Assembly (NCBI RefSeq): GCF_030547545.1
Contig: NZ_JAUOQE010000017.1
Span: 28,018-92,017 of the forward strand
Direction of reading: 5' to 3'
DNA from: Amphritea sp. 1_MG-2023
GTDB lineage: Bacteria; Pseudomonadota; Gammaproteobacteria; Pseudomonadales; Balneatricaceae
DNA length: 64,000 bases
Every line of letters begins with the position of its first letter. The stretch's first letter is position 1. Positions 8,600 to 17,273 of the stretch are shown in pieces. The notes beneath the pieces were generated by a model. That model was not told where the DNA came from and searched no databases. It saw only the letters and a program-made list of their open reading frames with translations. A program made the position numbers and the translations under genes.

Positions 8600-8815
8600 A
8601 TGAGCACCGAAGTCGTCACGACGCTACAGCGACAAGCAATGAAGCTGCTTGCTGAGCGGCATGAGTCAAAAGAACCTATTCTTATAACTGAGCAGGGTCA
8701 GCCATCAGCCTATTGGCTTGACGTAGCTGATTACGAGTTAATGGTCGATCGGATGAAAAGCTTAGAAGGTATCGCGAAAGGCGAGCAGGCGATCCGTGAA
8801 GGTCGAACATCTTAG
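8600..8815 (+). pseudogene. Phd/YefM family antitoxin, C-terminally shortened
   Basis: 71 residues with the antitoxin pattern: TTLQRQAMKLLAE, EPILITEQGQPSAYWLDVADYE, then RMKSLEGIAKGEQAIREG. This is the N-terminal DNA-binding/dimer domain and the start of the toxin-binding tail of a type II antitoxin. Full-length relatives continue ~15 residues further (EGR...H..AK.RM..WL); here a stop follows EGRTS. No toxin gene lies downstream. The next gene, radD, is convergent and ends 26 bases away. It could still be expressed as an orphan DNA-binding protein. Confidence 0.65.
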
Positions 8816-8840
8816 GCTGTCGCAAAGCTTTACGTACAGC

Positions 8841-10589
8841 TTAGAGTTGATTGGCTTTACGGTAATTCCCTTGATAATCAAAAATGCGCTCTTGGACGCG
8901 CCAAAATTGCCCGGCTTTGCGGGCGACGACAAAATCCGGTGCGCTAAATCGCGACGCAACGGCGAGTATTTCATCGGTCGAACTAAACTGTCGCGGGGTT
9001 AAGCTTTGATCAAAACGGCGGCCAAACAGATCGTTAAAACGTTTACGCTGCCCAGGGTTTTGTAGATCAAACCATTCACTCAGCTCTTCTCCCTGCTCAT
9101 CGTGATAGATGATCTTTAATTTTCCCTTGGCATCGGTCAGGGAGATACCGGCGCAGCGAATCACGCGAGCATCTTTGAGTTTAAGGGCGGCTTTAAGCTG
9201 ATCATCGGGATCAATAATGGCATGACCACATTGGTGACAGTGGCGAGCGGCAATATCATTTTCAGCGTTGCATTGCGGGCACTCTTTAAAGCGAAAGCGA
9301 TAATCGCATTGGCTCAGGCTGCCATTTGCCTTTGTCAGTGTGCCCTGACAGCGACGACCAAAATGTTCGATGATATGACCGTCGTCATCGGTTTTACCCC
9401 AGAAAATATTAGCGAACTCGCACGCAGGGCAGAACACTTGCACCGGTACGCTGCTACTGTCTGGCTTGGCCCGACCGACTTCGGGGGCAAATAAATTAAA
9501 GCCGTTACCGGCGTAATCCATTATCAGGCAGTTCTCTTTACCCTCGGCGAGCCGTAGCCCTCGACCGACAATCTGTTGGAACAGCGAGACTGATTGCGTG
9601 GGCCTGAGAATGGCGATGAAGTCGACATGAGGCGCATCAAACCCGGTGGTGAGTACGGCGACGTTAACGAGGTATTTTAGCTGTTTCTGCTTAAACTGAT
9701 TAATGCGCTGATCGCGTTCGGCATTGTCAGTGGCGCCGGTAATCAGGGCTGTTTCGTTTAGAGGCAGGTAGCGACAGACCTCTTCGGCATGACGTACCGT
9801 TGCCGCAAACACCATCACCCCTTGACGTTCAGCGGCGAGGCTTTCGATCTGTTGGCAAATAGCTTGCGTGACGCGGGGATGACTGACTAATAATTGATTC
9901 ACCTCTGCTTCCGCATAGCCGCCGAATCGATTGGCATTGAGGGCCGAGAAATCATACTGTGCAATCGGCGCATCCACCATCTGTGGTGGTGTGAGAAAGC
10001 CGCGTTTAATCATGTATTGCAGGGGGAGTTCGTAGATGCAGTGTTCGAAAGGCCGTGCTTCACTGCTGCGACAGAAGCCGCGATAGTGGTAGCGATAGAT
10101 CCATCCCATCCCCATGCGGTAGGGCGTCGCGGTTAAACCGAGGAGTTTGAGTTGCGGATTGAAGGTTCTGAGTTGAGTGAATATCTGTTGATACTGACTG
10201 TTTTCAGCATCGCTAACGCGATGACACTCATCGATGATCACCAGCGAATGCTCGCAGGCAAACGCTTGTAGGTTACGTACCACTGATTGAACACTGGCAA
10301 AGGTGACTTGAAAATGTTCCTGCTTTTGCTTAAGACCAGCAGAATAGAGGCCGCCCTGCAGGCCATAACTCAAATATTTTTGGTGATTCTGTTCCACCAA
10401 CTCTTTGACATGGGCCAGCACTAGAATTTTACGGCGAGCTAAGCGCGCGAGTTCAGCAATCACCAAGCTTTTACCCGCACCGGTGGGTAACACGATGACG
10501 GCTGAATCATCCGTTTTACGAAAGTGGTTTAGGGTTGCCTCTACGGCATCACGTTGATAGTCACGCAGTTGAAATTGGCTAGGCATCAT
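8841..10589 (-). CDS. radD: RadD (YejH) superfamily 2 DNA helicase/repair protein
   Basis: 582 residues, the size of E. coli RadD (586). Walker A LPTGAGKS near residue 33-40, DECH box ([10 protein letters not shown]), motif [12 protein letters not shown], motif [14 protein letters not shown], and a cysteine-rich zinc region after residue ~390 (CPAC, CQGTL, CDYRF, CPQC, CHQCG). RadD is an SSB-interacting ATPase that helps repair double-strand breaks and stimulates RecA strand exchange. The start is ATG 10589, which gives [16 protein letters not shown], the usual N-terminus. Monocistronic, convergent with the antitoxin remnant. Confidence 0.93.
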   Translation of the reverse strand: MMPSQFQLRDYQRDAVEATLNHFRKTDDSAVIVLPTGAGKSLVIAELARLARRKILVLAHVKELVEQNHQKYLSYGLQGGLYSAGLKQKQEHFQVTFASVQSVVRNLQAFACEHSLVIIDECHRVSDAENSQYQQIFTQLRTFNPQLKLLGLTATPYRMGMGWIYRYHYRGFCRSSEARPFEHCIYELPLQYMIKRGFLTPPQMVDAPIAQYDFSALNANRFGGYAEAEVNQLLVSHPRVTQAICQQIESLAAERQGVMVFAATVRHAEEVCRYLPLNETALITGATDNAERDQRINQFKQKQLKYLVNVAVLTTGFDAPHVDFIAILRPTQSVSLFQQIVGRGLRLAEGKENCLIMDYAGNGFNLFAPEVGRAKPDSSSVPVQVFCPACEFANIFWGKTDDDGHIIEHFGRRCQGTLTKANGSLSQCDYRFRFKECPQCNAENDIAARHCHQCGHAIIDPDDQLKAALKLKDARVIRCAGISLTDAKGKLKIIYHDEQGEELSEWFDLQNPGQRKRFNDLFGRRFDQSLTPRQFSSTDEILAVASRFSAPDFVVARKAGQFWRVQERIFDYQGNYRKANQL

Positions 10590-10893
10590 ATCGCTCTGAT
10601 TGTCAATGCAGCCAAAAGGCGCGATTGAAACGGGCTTGCTGGCAAGTAAGTTAAAGCGGTCATGACAGGATAATCATCGAGCGATACCGTACCATGTGTG
10701 GCTATGTTAAGGGAGTGAGTCATGCGACTATTGTAGCGTGTTAATAATGGCTTTAAACGAGCTTTTTTATACAGACTATGAGATATTTTAACTGTATAAC
10801 ATAGGCCGCTCAGCGTTGTATTGAGTAGATTGGCTTTATGCGTCTATTGTGAAATACATGTTCTGATAGCACTGCTTATTTTAAGAAGAGGAA
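10590..10893. other. Divergent intergenic region between radD and mscS
   Basis: About 300 bases separate the two divergently transcribed genes and must hold both promoters. I see no strong consensus promoter, no tandem repeat and no coding potential here. Confidence 0.5.
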
Positions 10894-10899
10894 ATGGAA

Positions 10900-11709
10900 A
10901 TGGATCTATCTTTTGTCGATGTATACGTCATCCCTTGGGTGATCAATATAGCGATGGCTGCGGCTATCTTTATTCTTGGTCGGATGGTTGCGAAGTTCTT
11001 AGTATCTCTGTTGGGTAAAATTCTCCGTAAGGGGAAAATGGAAGATATTCTGGTTAACTTTATTACCGCGATTGCCAATGTTTTATTATTGCTGGTGGTA
11101 GTGGTTGCCTCATTAGATCAGTTAGGGGTTGATACAACCTCAATGATTGCCTTGGTCGGTGCTGCCGGTTTGGCCGTTGGTCTGGCTTTACAAGGTTCGT
11201 TGCAAAATTTTGCGGCGGGTGTGATGCTGATTATCTTCCGTCCATTTAAAGAGGGCGACTTTGTTGAAGCGGCGAGTGTTGCGGGTGTTGTAGAACATAT
11301 TAGTATCTTCAATACCATTATGCGCACGGGAGACAACAAAGAAGTGATCGTGCCTAACGGTAATATCTATAGCGGTGTTATTACCAACTACTCTGCGCGT
11401 GATACGCGTCGTGTCGATATGGTGTTTGGTATCGGTTATGGCGATGATTTGAAGAAAGCCAAAGCGCTTCTCGAAGAAATCGTAACCAGTGATGAACGTG
11501 TCTTGAAAGAACCTGCACCGGTGATCGCGGTATCTGAATTAGCCGATAGTAGTGTCAACTTTGTTGTGCGTCCTTGGGTTAAATCGGGTGATTTCTGGGG
11601 CGTTAAGTTTGATACAACCGAAAGCGTTAAGTTACGCTTTGATGAGGAAGGTATCTCTATTCCTTTCCCACAAATGGATGTGCATCAGTACAAGCACGAG
11701 AACGATTAA
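10900..11709 (+). CDS. mscS: MscS-type small-conductance mechanosensitive channel
   Basis: Inner-membrane channel that opens under membrane tension and releases solutes on hypo-osmotic shock. Three membrane helices: residues ~10-40, ~50-75 and the pore helix TM3 with the Gly/Ala-rich series GAAGLAVGLALQGSLQNFAAG, followed by the beta domain (FRPFKEGDFVE, VIVPNGNIYSGVITNYSA) and C-terminal alpha-beta domain. 269 residues, compared with 286 in E. coli. Two in-frame ATGs exist (10894, 10900); AAGAGGA at 10886-10892 is too close to the first, so 10900 is preferred. Confidence 0.95.
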   Translation: MDLSFVDVYVIPWVINIAMAAAIFILGRMVAKFLVSLLGKILRKGKMEDILVNFITAIANVLLLLVVVVASLDQLGVDTTSMIALVGAAGLAVGLALQGSLQNFAAGVMLIIFRPFKEGDFVEAASVAGVVEHISIFNTIMRTGDNKEVIVPNGNIYSGVITNYSARDTRRVDMVFGIGYGDDLKKAKALLEEIVTSDERVLKEPAPVIAVSELADSSVNFVVRPWVKSGDFWGVKFDTTESVKLRFDEEGISIPFPQMDVHQYKHEND

Positions 11710-11737
11710 CTCGTTTAGTCGTCTCGATAACTCACAC

Positions 11738-11767
11738 AAAACAGTCGCTTATGCGGCTGTTTTTTTT
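11738..11767 (+). terminator. Rho-independent terminator after mscS
   Basis: AAACAGTCGC / GCGGCTGTTT stem (one G-U pair) with a TTAT loop followed by eight T. Confidence 0.9.
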
Positions 11768-11776
11768 AGTGGTTAG

Positions 11777-11939
11777 GGAAGGTGCGAATAATCCCGTTAT
11801 GTCCTCCCTTCGAGGCTTTCAGAGAAGCAGGATCTCAGCGTTAACATTTTTCGACGTACAACCAGTATGCCTGTAACGGTTGCCTTGATCTCCAGCTTCT
11901 CTGTAAGCCAGAGGCGTCATTGACTTATTCGCACCTTCC
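11777..11939. mobile_element. IS5-type miniature inverted-repeat element, copy 2 (163 bp)
   Basis: Ends GGAAGGTGCGAATAA (left, 11777; one G missing from the following TCC) and the full 18-bp complement at 11922-11939. Flanked by a perfect TTAG direct repeat (11773-11776 and 11940-11943), the YTAR-type target duplication of the IS5 subgroup. The interior has a second inverted pair (CAGAGAAGC...GCTTCTCTG), so the whole element can fold into a long hairpin. It sits directly after the mscS terminator and has no coding capacity. Confidence 0.9.
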
Positions 11940-11970
11940 TTAGGCTTGCTAGGTTGTCTCTAGATTGTAT

Positions 11971-14172
11971 CTAGGTCGTATCGCTGGGTGGATCAATATT
12001 CAGAGCCACATCGACCTCTCGTTTTAGCGTTTCGTTTTCCAGACGCACTTTCTGTGTTTCCAAACGATAACGAAAGATGTCCTTATCACGGGCTTCAAGT
12101 TTGCTCGTGAGGCCGGCTATTCGCTTATCTTGTAGCCCGATAATGTGTTCGTATTTTTTCACTTTGTTTTGCAAGCTGTTGATCAAACCGTAGTTTTGCA
12201 TCCCGGTTGCATGTGTCTGTTGTGCATCTTCGGGGTGTTGATTGAGTTCGGTCACGAGGTGTTTGTATAGCGCTTTAAGATCCGCCGATTCCCGCTCATT
12301 ATAGCGAATATTGCTTTCCACCGCTTTATGGGCACTGGCAGAGCCAATAGAGCCAGCAAGGGTGTGTTCTAGCATACGGTGAAATTCGAGCAATTCAATT
12401 ATGGCAATATGACTTTTTCGACTGACTTGTAGATCTTCTGTCATTTGAGTCAGCGCGGCTTTGGCTTTTTCACTGCTTAAATAGCCCTCTAGTAAGGTTT
12501 GCGCTTCATTGAGTTTATCACTGAGGGGTATATAGCGGTCTAAGCCGGTCGGACGGGCTTGTCGGAAAGGGACCGGATGCATTGCACTGAGAAATTCAGT
12601 CGATAGGCTACGCTCAACTTTATGTGGCGAATAGAGGAGAGAGCCCAGAATATAAAAGCTGATATTGACCAGCAGCGTCCAAACCACACTGTGCGGAATA
12701 GAGCCGAGATGTTCGAGGCCAAATAGCGCTTCGGGACGTAACACTGACAATCCCAGTAGACCTTCTTGCAGAATACGACTATCTAGCCAGCCGTGTTCGA
12801 TAAAAGCCGGAATGAGTAAGGTATAAACCCACATTAAAAAACCCGCTAATAAGCCTGCAAATGCACCTGCGCTGTTGCCTCGGCGCCAGAAAAGACCGCC
12901 GAGAAGGGCGGGTGAAAATTGTAATACGGCGACAAACGAGATCAACCCGATGGCGACGAGGATATAAGCATCACTGAACTCTATCGAAAACCCATAACTG
13001 CTTAAGAGAATTACTCCTGCCAATAACCAGCGTAGCTGTAACAAATAGGGCTTAATACATCGACATATGGCGACTCTTTCGATGATTGGCACCAGCAGAT
13101 GGTTAGCTGCCATGGTCGAGAGTGTCATGGTGGTAATGATGATCATACCGGTAGCGGCCGAAAAACCACCAATAAAGGCTAACATCGTCAAAATATTATT
13201 ATTCGCTAGCTGTGGCAGCAGCAAAACATAAAAGTCAGCCGAGGCTTCTGGTAAGCCCATGAGTAGACCCCCTGCGGCAATAGGGACGACAAATAGGTTG
13301 ATCAAAATCATATACAGCGGCAACACCCAGATCGCTGTTTTGATATGTTTGATATCGGCATTTTCCACGACGGCCACATGAAACATCCGTGGTAAATTTT
13401 GAATAGCGGCAAAGCTAAGAACAATCAGCGTTAGCCACATCACGCCAGAATCTGCGGTGCCGCTTACCTGAATGACACGTTCGAATCCCTGCTCGAATAG
13501 CTGTTCGGTAATATCATCGAAGCCATTAAATAGGCTGAAACTGACAAAACAGCCGACCGCGATAAAGGCGACTAGCTTAACGAGGCATTCGACCGCTAGG
13601 GCGGTCATCATGCCTTGATGACGTTCTGTTGGGTCGAGCCTACGCATACCGAACATAATCGTGAATGCAATCATGAAGAGGGTGATCAGTAGACCGGATA
13701 TATCCCCGTTCACCGCCGAACTCTGTTGTTCTGTGATTAATTGAAATGAGCCGGTCAGCGCTTTTAATTGTAAGGCGATATAGGGAAGAATGCCGAACAG
13801 CGCCATCACGGTGACTAACGCGGCAATCGCTTCAGAACGGTTATATCGGGTTGAAATGAAGTCGGCGATACTGGTGATATGAAAGGTCTCTTTTGCATGC
13901 ACCATCCGTTTTAGAATGATCCACCAGCAGGCAATCCCGAGCATGGCACCGAGATAGACGCCGAGATATTGCAACCCAGCACTGGCGGCAAAGCCGACAC
14001 TGCCATAAAAGGTCCAAGAAGTATGGTAAACCGCCAGCGAAAGGGCATAGATCCAAGGGCCTTTAAAGCCTTCGCCTCGATGACTAATACGTCGCTCTAC
14101 CATCTGGGCGATCGCGAACAGTACCGCCATATATAAAGTGACAATGAGAATAACGGTCAGTGAGCTAAACAT
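11971..14172 (-). CDS. SLC5 (sodium/solute symporter)-STAC domain protein without a kinase
   Basis: 733 residues. Residues ~1-535 form ~13 membrane helices of the sodium:solute symporter (SSF/SLC5) fold (YALSLAVYHTSWTFYGSVG, GGFSAATGMIIITTMTLSTM, the latter the conserved unwound-helix region). Residues ~590-630 (LEFHRMLEHTLAGSIGSASAH) resemble the STAC domain that links SLC5 modules to histidine kinases in CbrA-like sensors. In place of PAS/HisKA/HATPase domains there is a coiled coil (~662-722, KLEARDKDIFRYRLETQKVRLENETLK) and a short tail. It may be a transporter or a sensor working through a separate partner. No kinase gene is adjacent. Confidence 0.82.
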   Translation of the reverse strand: MFSSLTVILIVTLYMAVLFAIAQMVERRISHRGEGFKGPWIYALSLAVYHTSWTFYGSVGFAASAGLQYLGVYLGAMLGIACWWIILKRMVHAKETFHITSIADFISTRYNRSEAIAALVTVMALFGILPYIALQLKALTGSFQLITEQQSSAVNGDISGLLITLFMIAFTIMFGMRRLDPTERHQGMMTALAVECLVKLVAFIAVGCFVSFSLFNGFDDITEQLFEQGFERVIQVSGTADSGVMWLTLIVLSFAAIQNLPRMFHVAVVENADIKHIKTAIWVLPLYMILINLFVVPIAAGGLLMGLPEASADFYVLLLPQLANNNILTMLAFIGGFSAATGMIIITTMTLSTMAANHLLVPIIERVAICRCIKPYLLQLRWLLAGVILLSSYGFSIEFSDAYILVAIGLISFVAVLQFSPALLGGLFWRRGNSAGAFAGLLAGFLMWVYTLLIPAFIEHGWLDSRILQEGLLGLSVLRPEALFGLEHLGSIPHSVVWTLLVNISFYILGSLLYSPHKVERSLSTEFLSAMHPVPFRQARPTGLDRYIPLSDKLNEAQTLLEGYLSSEKAKAALTQMTEDLQVSRKSHIAIIELLEFHRMLEHTLAGSIGSASAHKAVESNIRYNERESADLKALYKHLVTELNQHPEDAQQTHATGMQNYGLINSLQNKVKKYEHIIGLQDKRIAGLTSKLEARDKDIFRYRLETQKVRLENETLKREVDVALNIDPPSDTT

Positions 14173-14323
14173 CTATATCCTTTATATGCATAAATATTTT
14201 AAAACAGTATTTATAAATCAGATAGTTAAGCTATAGCTGGCTTCGCGGCTAAGGTCAATGAAAATAAGCTCAATGCAGATAAGTTGCTCAGATAAGGTCA
14301 ATGCAAAGATCACGGCGTTGACG

Positions 14324-14596
14324 CTATGGTGCTCCAGACGCGTGATCATCGGGCGGTGGTTTGACGCTGCAGCATGCCGGTGGCACGGGATCATAGCCAC
14401 CGGGATGACCCGGATGACACTTTCCTATGCGCTTGAGGCCTAGCCAGCAACCTTTAAAAATACCATGGGTTTCAATTGCTTCAACCGTATAGGCCGAACA
14501 GGTAGGATAGAACCGACAATTTGGTCCGAGAAATGGGCTGACCAGATATTGATAGGCTCGAATGAGAAAGATAAAGTAGCGGCGTAAAATCATCAT
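14324..14596 (-). CDS. yidD: Membrane protein insertion efficiency factor YidD
   Basis: About 90 residues with the family signature: [53 protein letters not shown]. YidD is a small amphipathic inner-membrane-associated protein that helps YidC insert proteins. The start is placed at ATG 14596 (or the adjacent ATG 14593), because the upstream extension to 14653 is not conserved in the family. It is usually next to rnpA-yidC; here it is an orphan between the SLC5-STAC gene and the PhoH gene. Confidence 0.9.
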   Translation of the reverse strand: MMILRRYFIFLIRAYQYLVSPFLGPNCRFYPTCSAYTVEAIETHGIFKGCWLGLKRIGKCHPGHPGGYDPVPPACCSVKPPPDDHASGAP

Positions 14597-14804
14597 CGCA
14601 GTGTAGCGCCGCGAACCCTCGGGATACAAGTAAAACTCGCATAGAGGTAACACTGCCTCAGCGTTTTAGCAAATAGTCTCGGGCAATTGAGTCTCGGGTC
14701 AGTAGTCTTGAACAAATAATCACGAACTAAATAGTCTCGAAAAAATTGTCCTCAGACACGTGTTTCGAGTGAATGCATGAATGTTGAGCTGACGTAATAG
14801 TCAG

Positions 14805-14831
14805 ACAAGCCGTTACAAGGTAACGGCTTGT
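14805..14831. terminator. Perfect 12-bp stem-loop downstream of the PhoH-family gene
   Basis: ACAAGCCGTTAC / GTAACGGCTTGT with a three-base AAG loop, 22 bases after the minus-strand stop of the PhoH gene. No clear U-run on either strand, so it is a terminator-like or mRNA-end-protecting hairpin. Confidence 0.55.
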
Positions 14832-14853
14832 GAAGAATAATACGGCGTTTGAG

Positions 14854-16239
14854 TTAGAGGTGTTCTTCGGCGTATTCGGCCAATCTAGAGCGGAAAATAC
14901 CCTCTAAATGTACCGATGAGGCGCCTTCAAAGCCTTTGAATCGTTCGACAACATAGGTCAAACCGGAGGTTAAGGCGGTTAGATAGTTGGAATCAATCTG
15001 CGCTAGATTACCTAAGCAGATCATTTTACTGTCCTTACCGCAGCGGGTTAGGATGGTTTTGAGCTGTTGTGGTGTCAGGTTTTGCGCTTCATCAATGAGA
15101 ACCACCGCGTTTTGAATGCTACGACCTCGCAAAAAGTTGAGTGATTTGAACTGAATGTTAGCCTTCTCAATCGCATATTTAACGCTGCTTTGAGGGCGTT
15201 CATCCCCTTCATGCATCGCTTCTAGATTATCGTGGATAGAGCTTAGCCAAGGAGTCATTTTCTCCTCTTCAGTACCGGGTAGAAAACCGATATCTTCCGC
15301 TACTGGTGGGGTTGAGCGGGTTACGATAATTTTATTAAAGCGCCCCTGTTCTATCACCATCTCGAGTGCACAGGCTAGCGCAATCAGGGTTTTACCCGAA
15401 CCGGCCGCGCCATTGAGTAAGCACAGATCGATATCAGGATCTTGTATCGATTGCATAGCGAATGCCTGAAAAATATTGATGGGGTGAATACCCCAGCATT
15501 CTTGCTGCATTAATTTATCGTAGCCAAGATCTAACAATACGATTTCTTCGTGATTGACTGAAACGACACGGGCGGCAAAATCTTTCGAATCGTCGTAGAT
15601 ATACTGACAGGGATAAGCGTTGGGTAGCAGATCGGGGTTAACTTTATGGTAAGTGTTGGCGCCGTCTTGATAGCTTTTAACTTTATCGACGTTTTCCCAG
15701 AAGTTACCCTCAATATGAAAGTGTCCCGAGGGCAGCAAATCTAAATCAGATACCAACTGATCTTTACGATAATCCTCAACTTTTTGTAAGCCTGCACCGA
15801 GCGCCTTGAGACGCATATTAATATCTTTGGTGACCAGCACAATTTCACGATGAGGATCACTGCCCTGTAGGTGCAGTGCACAGTTAATAATATGATTGTC
15901 GTTATTGGTATTATCCGGGAGAAAGCCCTGACGGGTGGTTAGTTCATGATCGGGGAATATGCTGAGTTTGCCCAGCTTGGTGTTATCTTCGGTGCCGGGA
16001 ACAAGAATTTGTACACCTTTGAGAATTTGTGATGGGGTGGCTGCACTGAGGATATTATCGATGGCTCTAATTACGTGGCGCGCTTCCTGTGCCACGCTTT
16101 GTTTACGGTCCTTTATGTTATCGAGTTCTTCCAGGACGGTCATTGGAATGGCGACATCCTGCTCTTTAAATTCGTACAGGCAGTTCGGATCATGCAATAA
16201 AACATTGGTATCGAGGATATAGAGTTTATCAGCACTCAT
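14854..16239 (-). CDS. PIN-PhoH fusion ATPase (PhoH2-like)
   Basis: 461 residues in two parts. The N-terminal PIN ribonuclease domain (~1-150) shows ILDTNVLLHDP with the metal-binding Asp, EELD and later acidic residues (ILVPG...LVTKDINMRLKA). The C-terminal PhoH ATPase domain has Walker A NGAAGSGKTLIALACA near residue 280 and Walker B VVLIDEAQNLTP near 385. Such PhoH2-type proteins are RNA helicase/RNase enzymes in the cytoplasm. It is distinct from the shorter PhoH/YbeZ, which lacks PIN. Single gene. Confidence 0.9.
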   Translation of the reverse strand: MSADKLYILDTNVLLHDPNCLYEFKEQDVAIPMTVLEELDNIKDRKQSVAQEARHVIRAIDNILSAATPSQILKGVQILVPGTEDNTKLGKLSIFPDHELTTRQGFLPDNTNNDNHIINCALHLQGSDPHREIVLVTKDINMRLKALGAGLQKVEDYRKDQLVSDLDLLPSGHFHIEGNFWENVDKVKSYQDGANTYHKVNPDLLPNAYPCQYIYDDSKDFAARVVSVNHEEIVLLDLGYDKLMQQECWGIHPINIFQAFAMQSIQDPDIDLCLLNGAAGSGKTLIALACALEMVIEQGRFNKIIVTRSTPPVAEDIGFLPGTEEEKMTPWLSSIHDNLEAMHEGDERPQSSVKYAIEKANIQFKSLNFLRGRSIQNAVVLIDEAQNLTPQQLKTILTRCGKDSKMICLGNLAQIDSNYLTALTSGLTYVVERFKGFEGASSVHLEGIFRSRLAEYAEEHL

Positions 16240-16373
16240 ACGGGTTTCCTTCTCGAGCCGACTCAGATATTGGCGCAGTTACCGCTAAAAAAAATTCGGT
16301 CTGCCTAGTTAGTTAAGCAGAAGTTGGCGTAGGATTAAAGCCATGATTTAGCATTATTTTATGGAGTCGGTCT

Positions 16374-17093
16374 GTGCAGTATCAGAAAATAGTCATTCTC
16401 ACGGGGGCGGGCATATCGGCTGAATCGGGGATTAGAACCTTTCGCGCGGCGGATGGATTATGGGAAGATCATCGGATTGAAGATGTCGCAACGCCAGAGG
16501 CATTTGCGCAAAATCCGCAGCAAGTCCATCGGTTTTATAATCAACGCCGAGCGCAACTGATGTCGCCTGATATTCAGCCCAATGCAGCGCATCAGGCGCT
16601 TGCCCGATTGGAACAGTCGATAGCCGCACAGCCATCCGCCGAGCTACTGTTGGTGACGCAAAATATAGATAATCTGCATGAGCGGGCGGGCAGTCAAAAC
16701 CTGATTCATATGCACGGTGAATTGTTAAGCCTAAGGTGTACTGCGTCTGCACAGGTGTTCTCGCATCATGGTGTGGTCACTATCGATGATGCTTGTGATT
16801 GCTGCGATCAACGCGGTACGCTAAGACCTAATATCGTTTGGTTTGGTGAACGACCAATGCAGATGGAGGCGATCTATGAGGCCCTCGAAAGTTGCGATCT
16901 GTTTATCTCGATTGGCACTTCGGGGCATGTTTATCCGGCGGCCGGTTTGGTCGAAATAGCCAACAGTGTGGGGGCTGAAACTGTCGAAATTAACCTAGAG
17001 CCGTCGACGATTCAATCCGCCTTCGATCGTCATATTTATGGCCCTGCTAGCCGCGAGGTACCTCGCTTTGTTGAAAGTTTGATCAATAGTTAA
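16374..17093 (+). CDS. cobB: NAD-dependent protein deacylase, Sir2 family (CobB)
   Basis: 239 residues with the sirtuin NAD pocket ([16 protein letters not shown]), [13 protein letters not shown], the catalytic His in [11 protein letters not shown], zinc cysteines (C...CDCC) and [14 protein letters not shown]. The Y-x2-R motif (YNQRR, residues ~56-60) places it with class III sirtuins that remove succinyl as well as acetyl groups. It regulates enzymes such as acetyl-CoA synthetase by lysine deacylation. GTG 16374 is the start: the protein begins right at the Rossmann motif, as in other CobB short forms. Confidence 0.95.
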   Translation: MQYQKIVILTGAGISAESGIRTFRAADGLWEDHRIEDVATPEAFAQNPQQVHRFYNQRRAQLMSPDIQPNAAHQALARLEQSIAAQPSAELLLVTQNIDNLHERAGSQNLIHMHGELLSLRCTASAQVFSHHGVVTIDDACDCCDQRGTLRPNIVWFGERPMQMEAIYEALESCDLFISIGTSGHVYPAAGLVEIANSVGAETVEINLEPSTIQSAFDRHIYGPASREVPRFVESLINS

Positions 17094-17273
17094 TTGTTTC
17101 TTATCAACAAGTTACTGGAGCTATACTTGATTATTAACTATATTGTAATCTGAGTTATATATTTTAGACGGAGCAGGGAGAGATATCGGACAGCGATATC
17201 AAGGGATTTGTTAAGCCCTATCGACAGCCGGAAATACTTTCTGCGCTGGGGTGTTTATTTAGAGGGCAAGACT

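Noticed and set aside
8263..8600. Integron cassette/attC-like sites (GCGTTAG occurrences near a toxin fragment)
   Set aside because: No paired core sites with the correct spacing and symmetry, and no integron integrase in view.
8304..8815. Intact YefM-YoeB toxin-antitoxin module
   Set aside because: The toxin lacks its N-terminal half, the antitoxin is shortened, and the two are on opposite strands.
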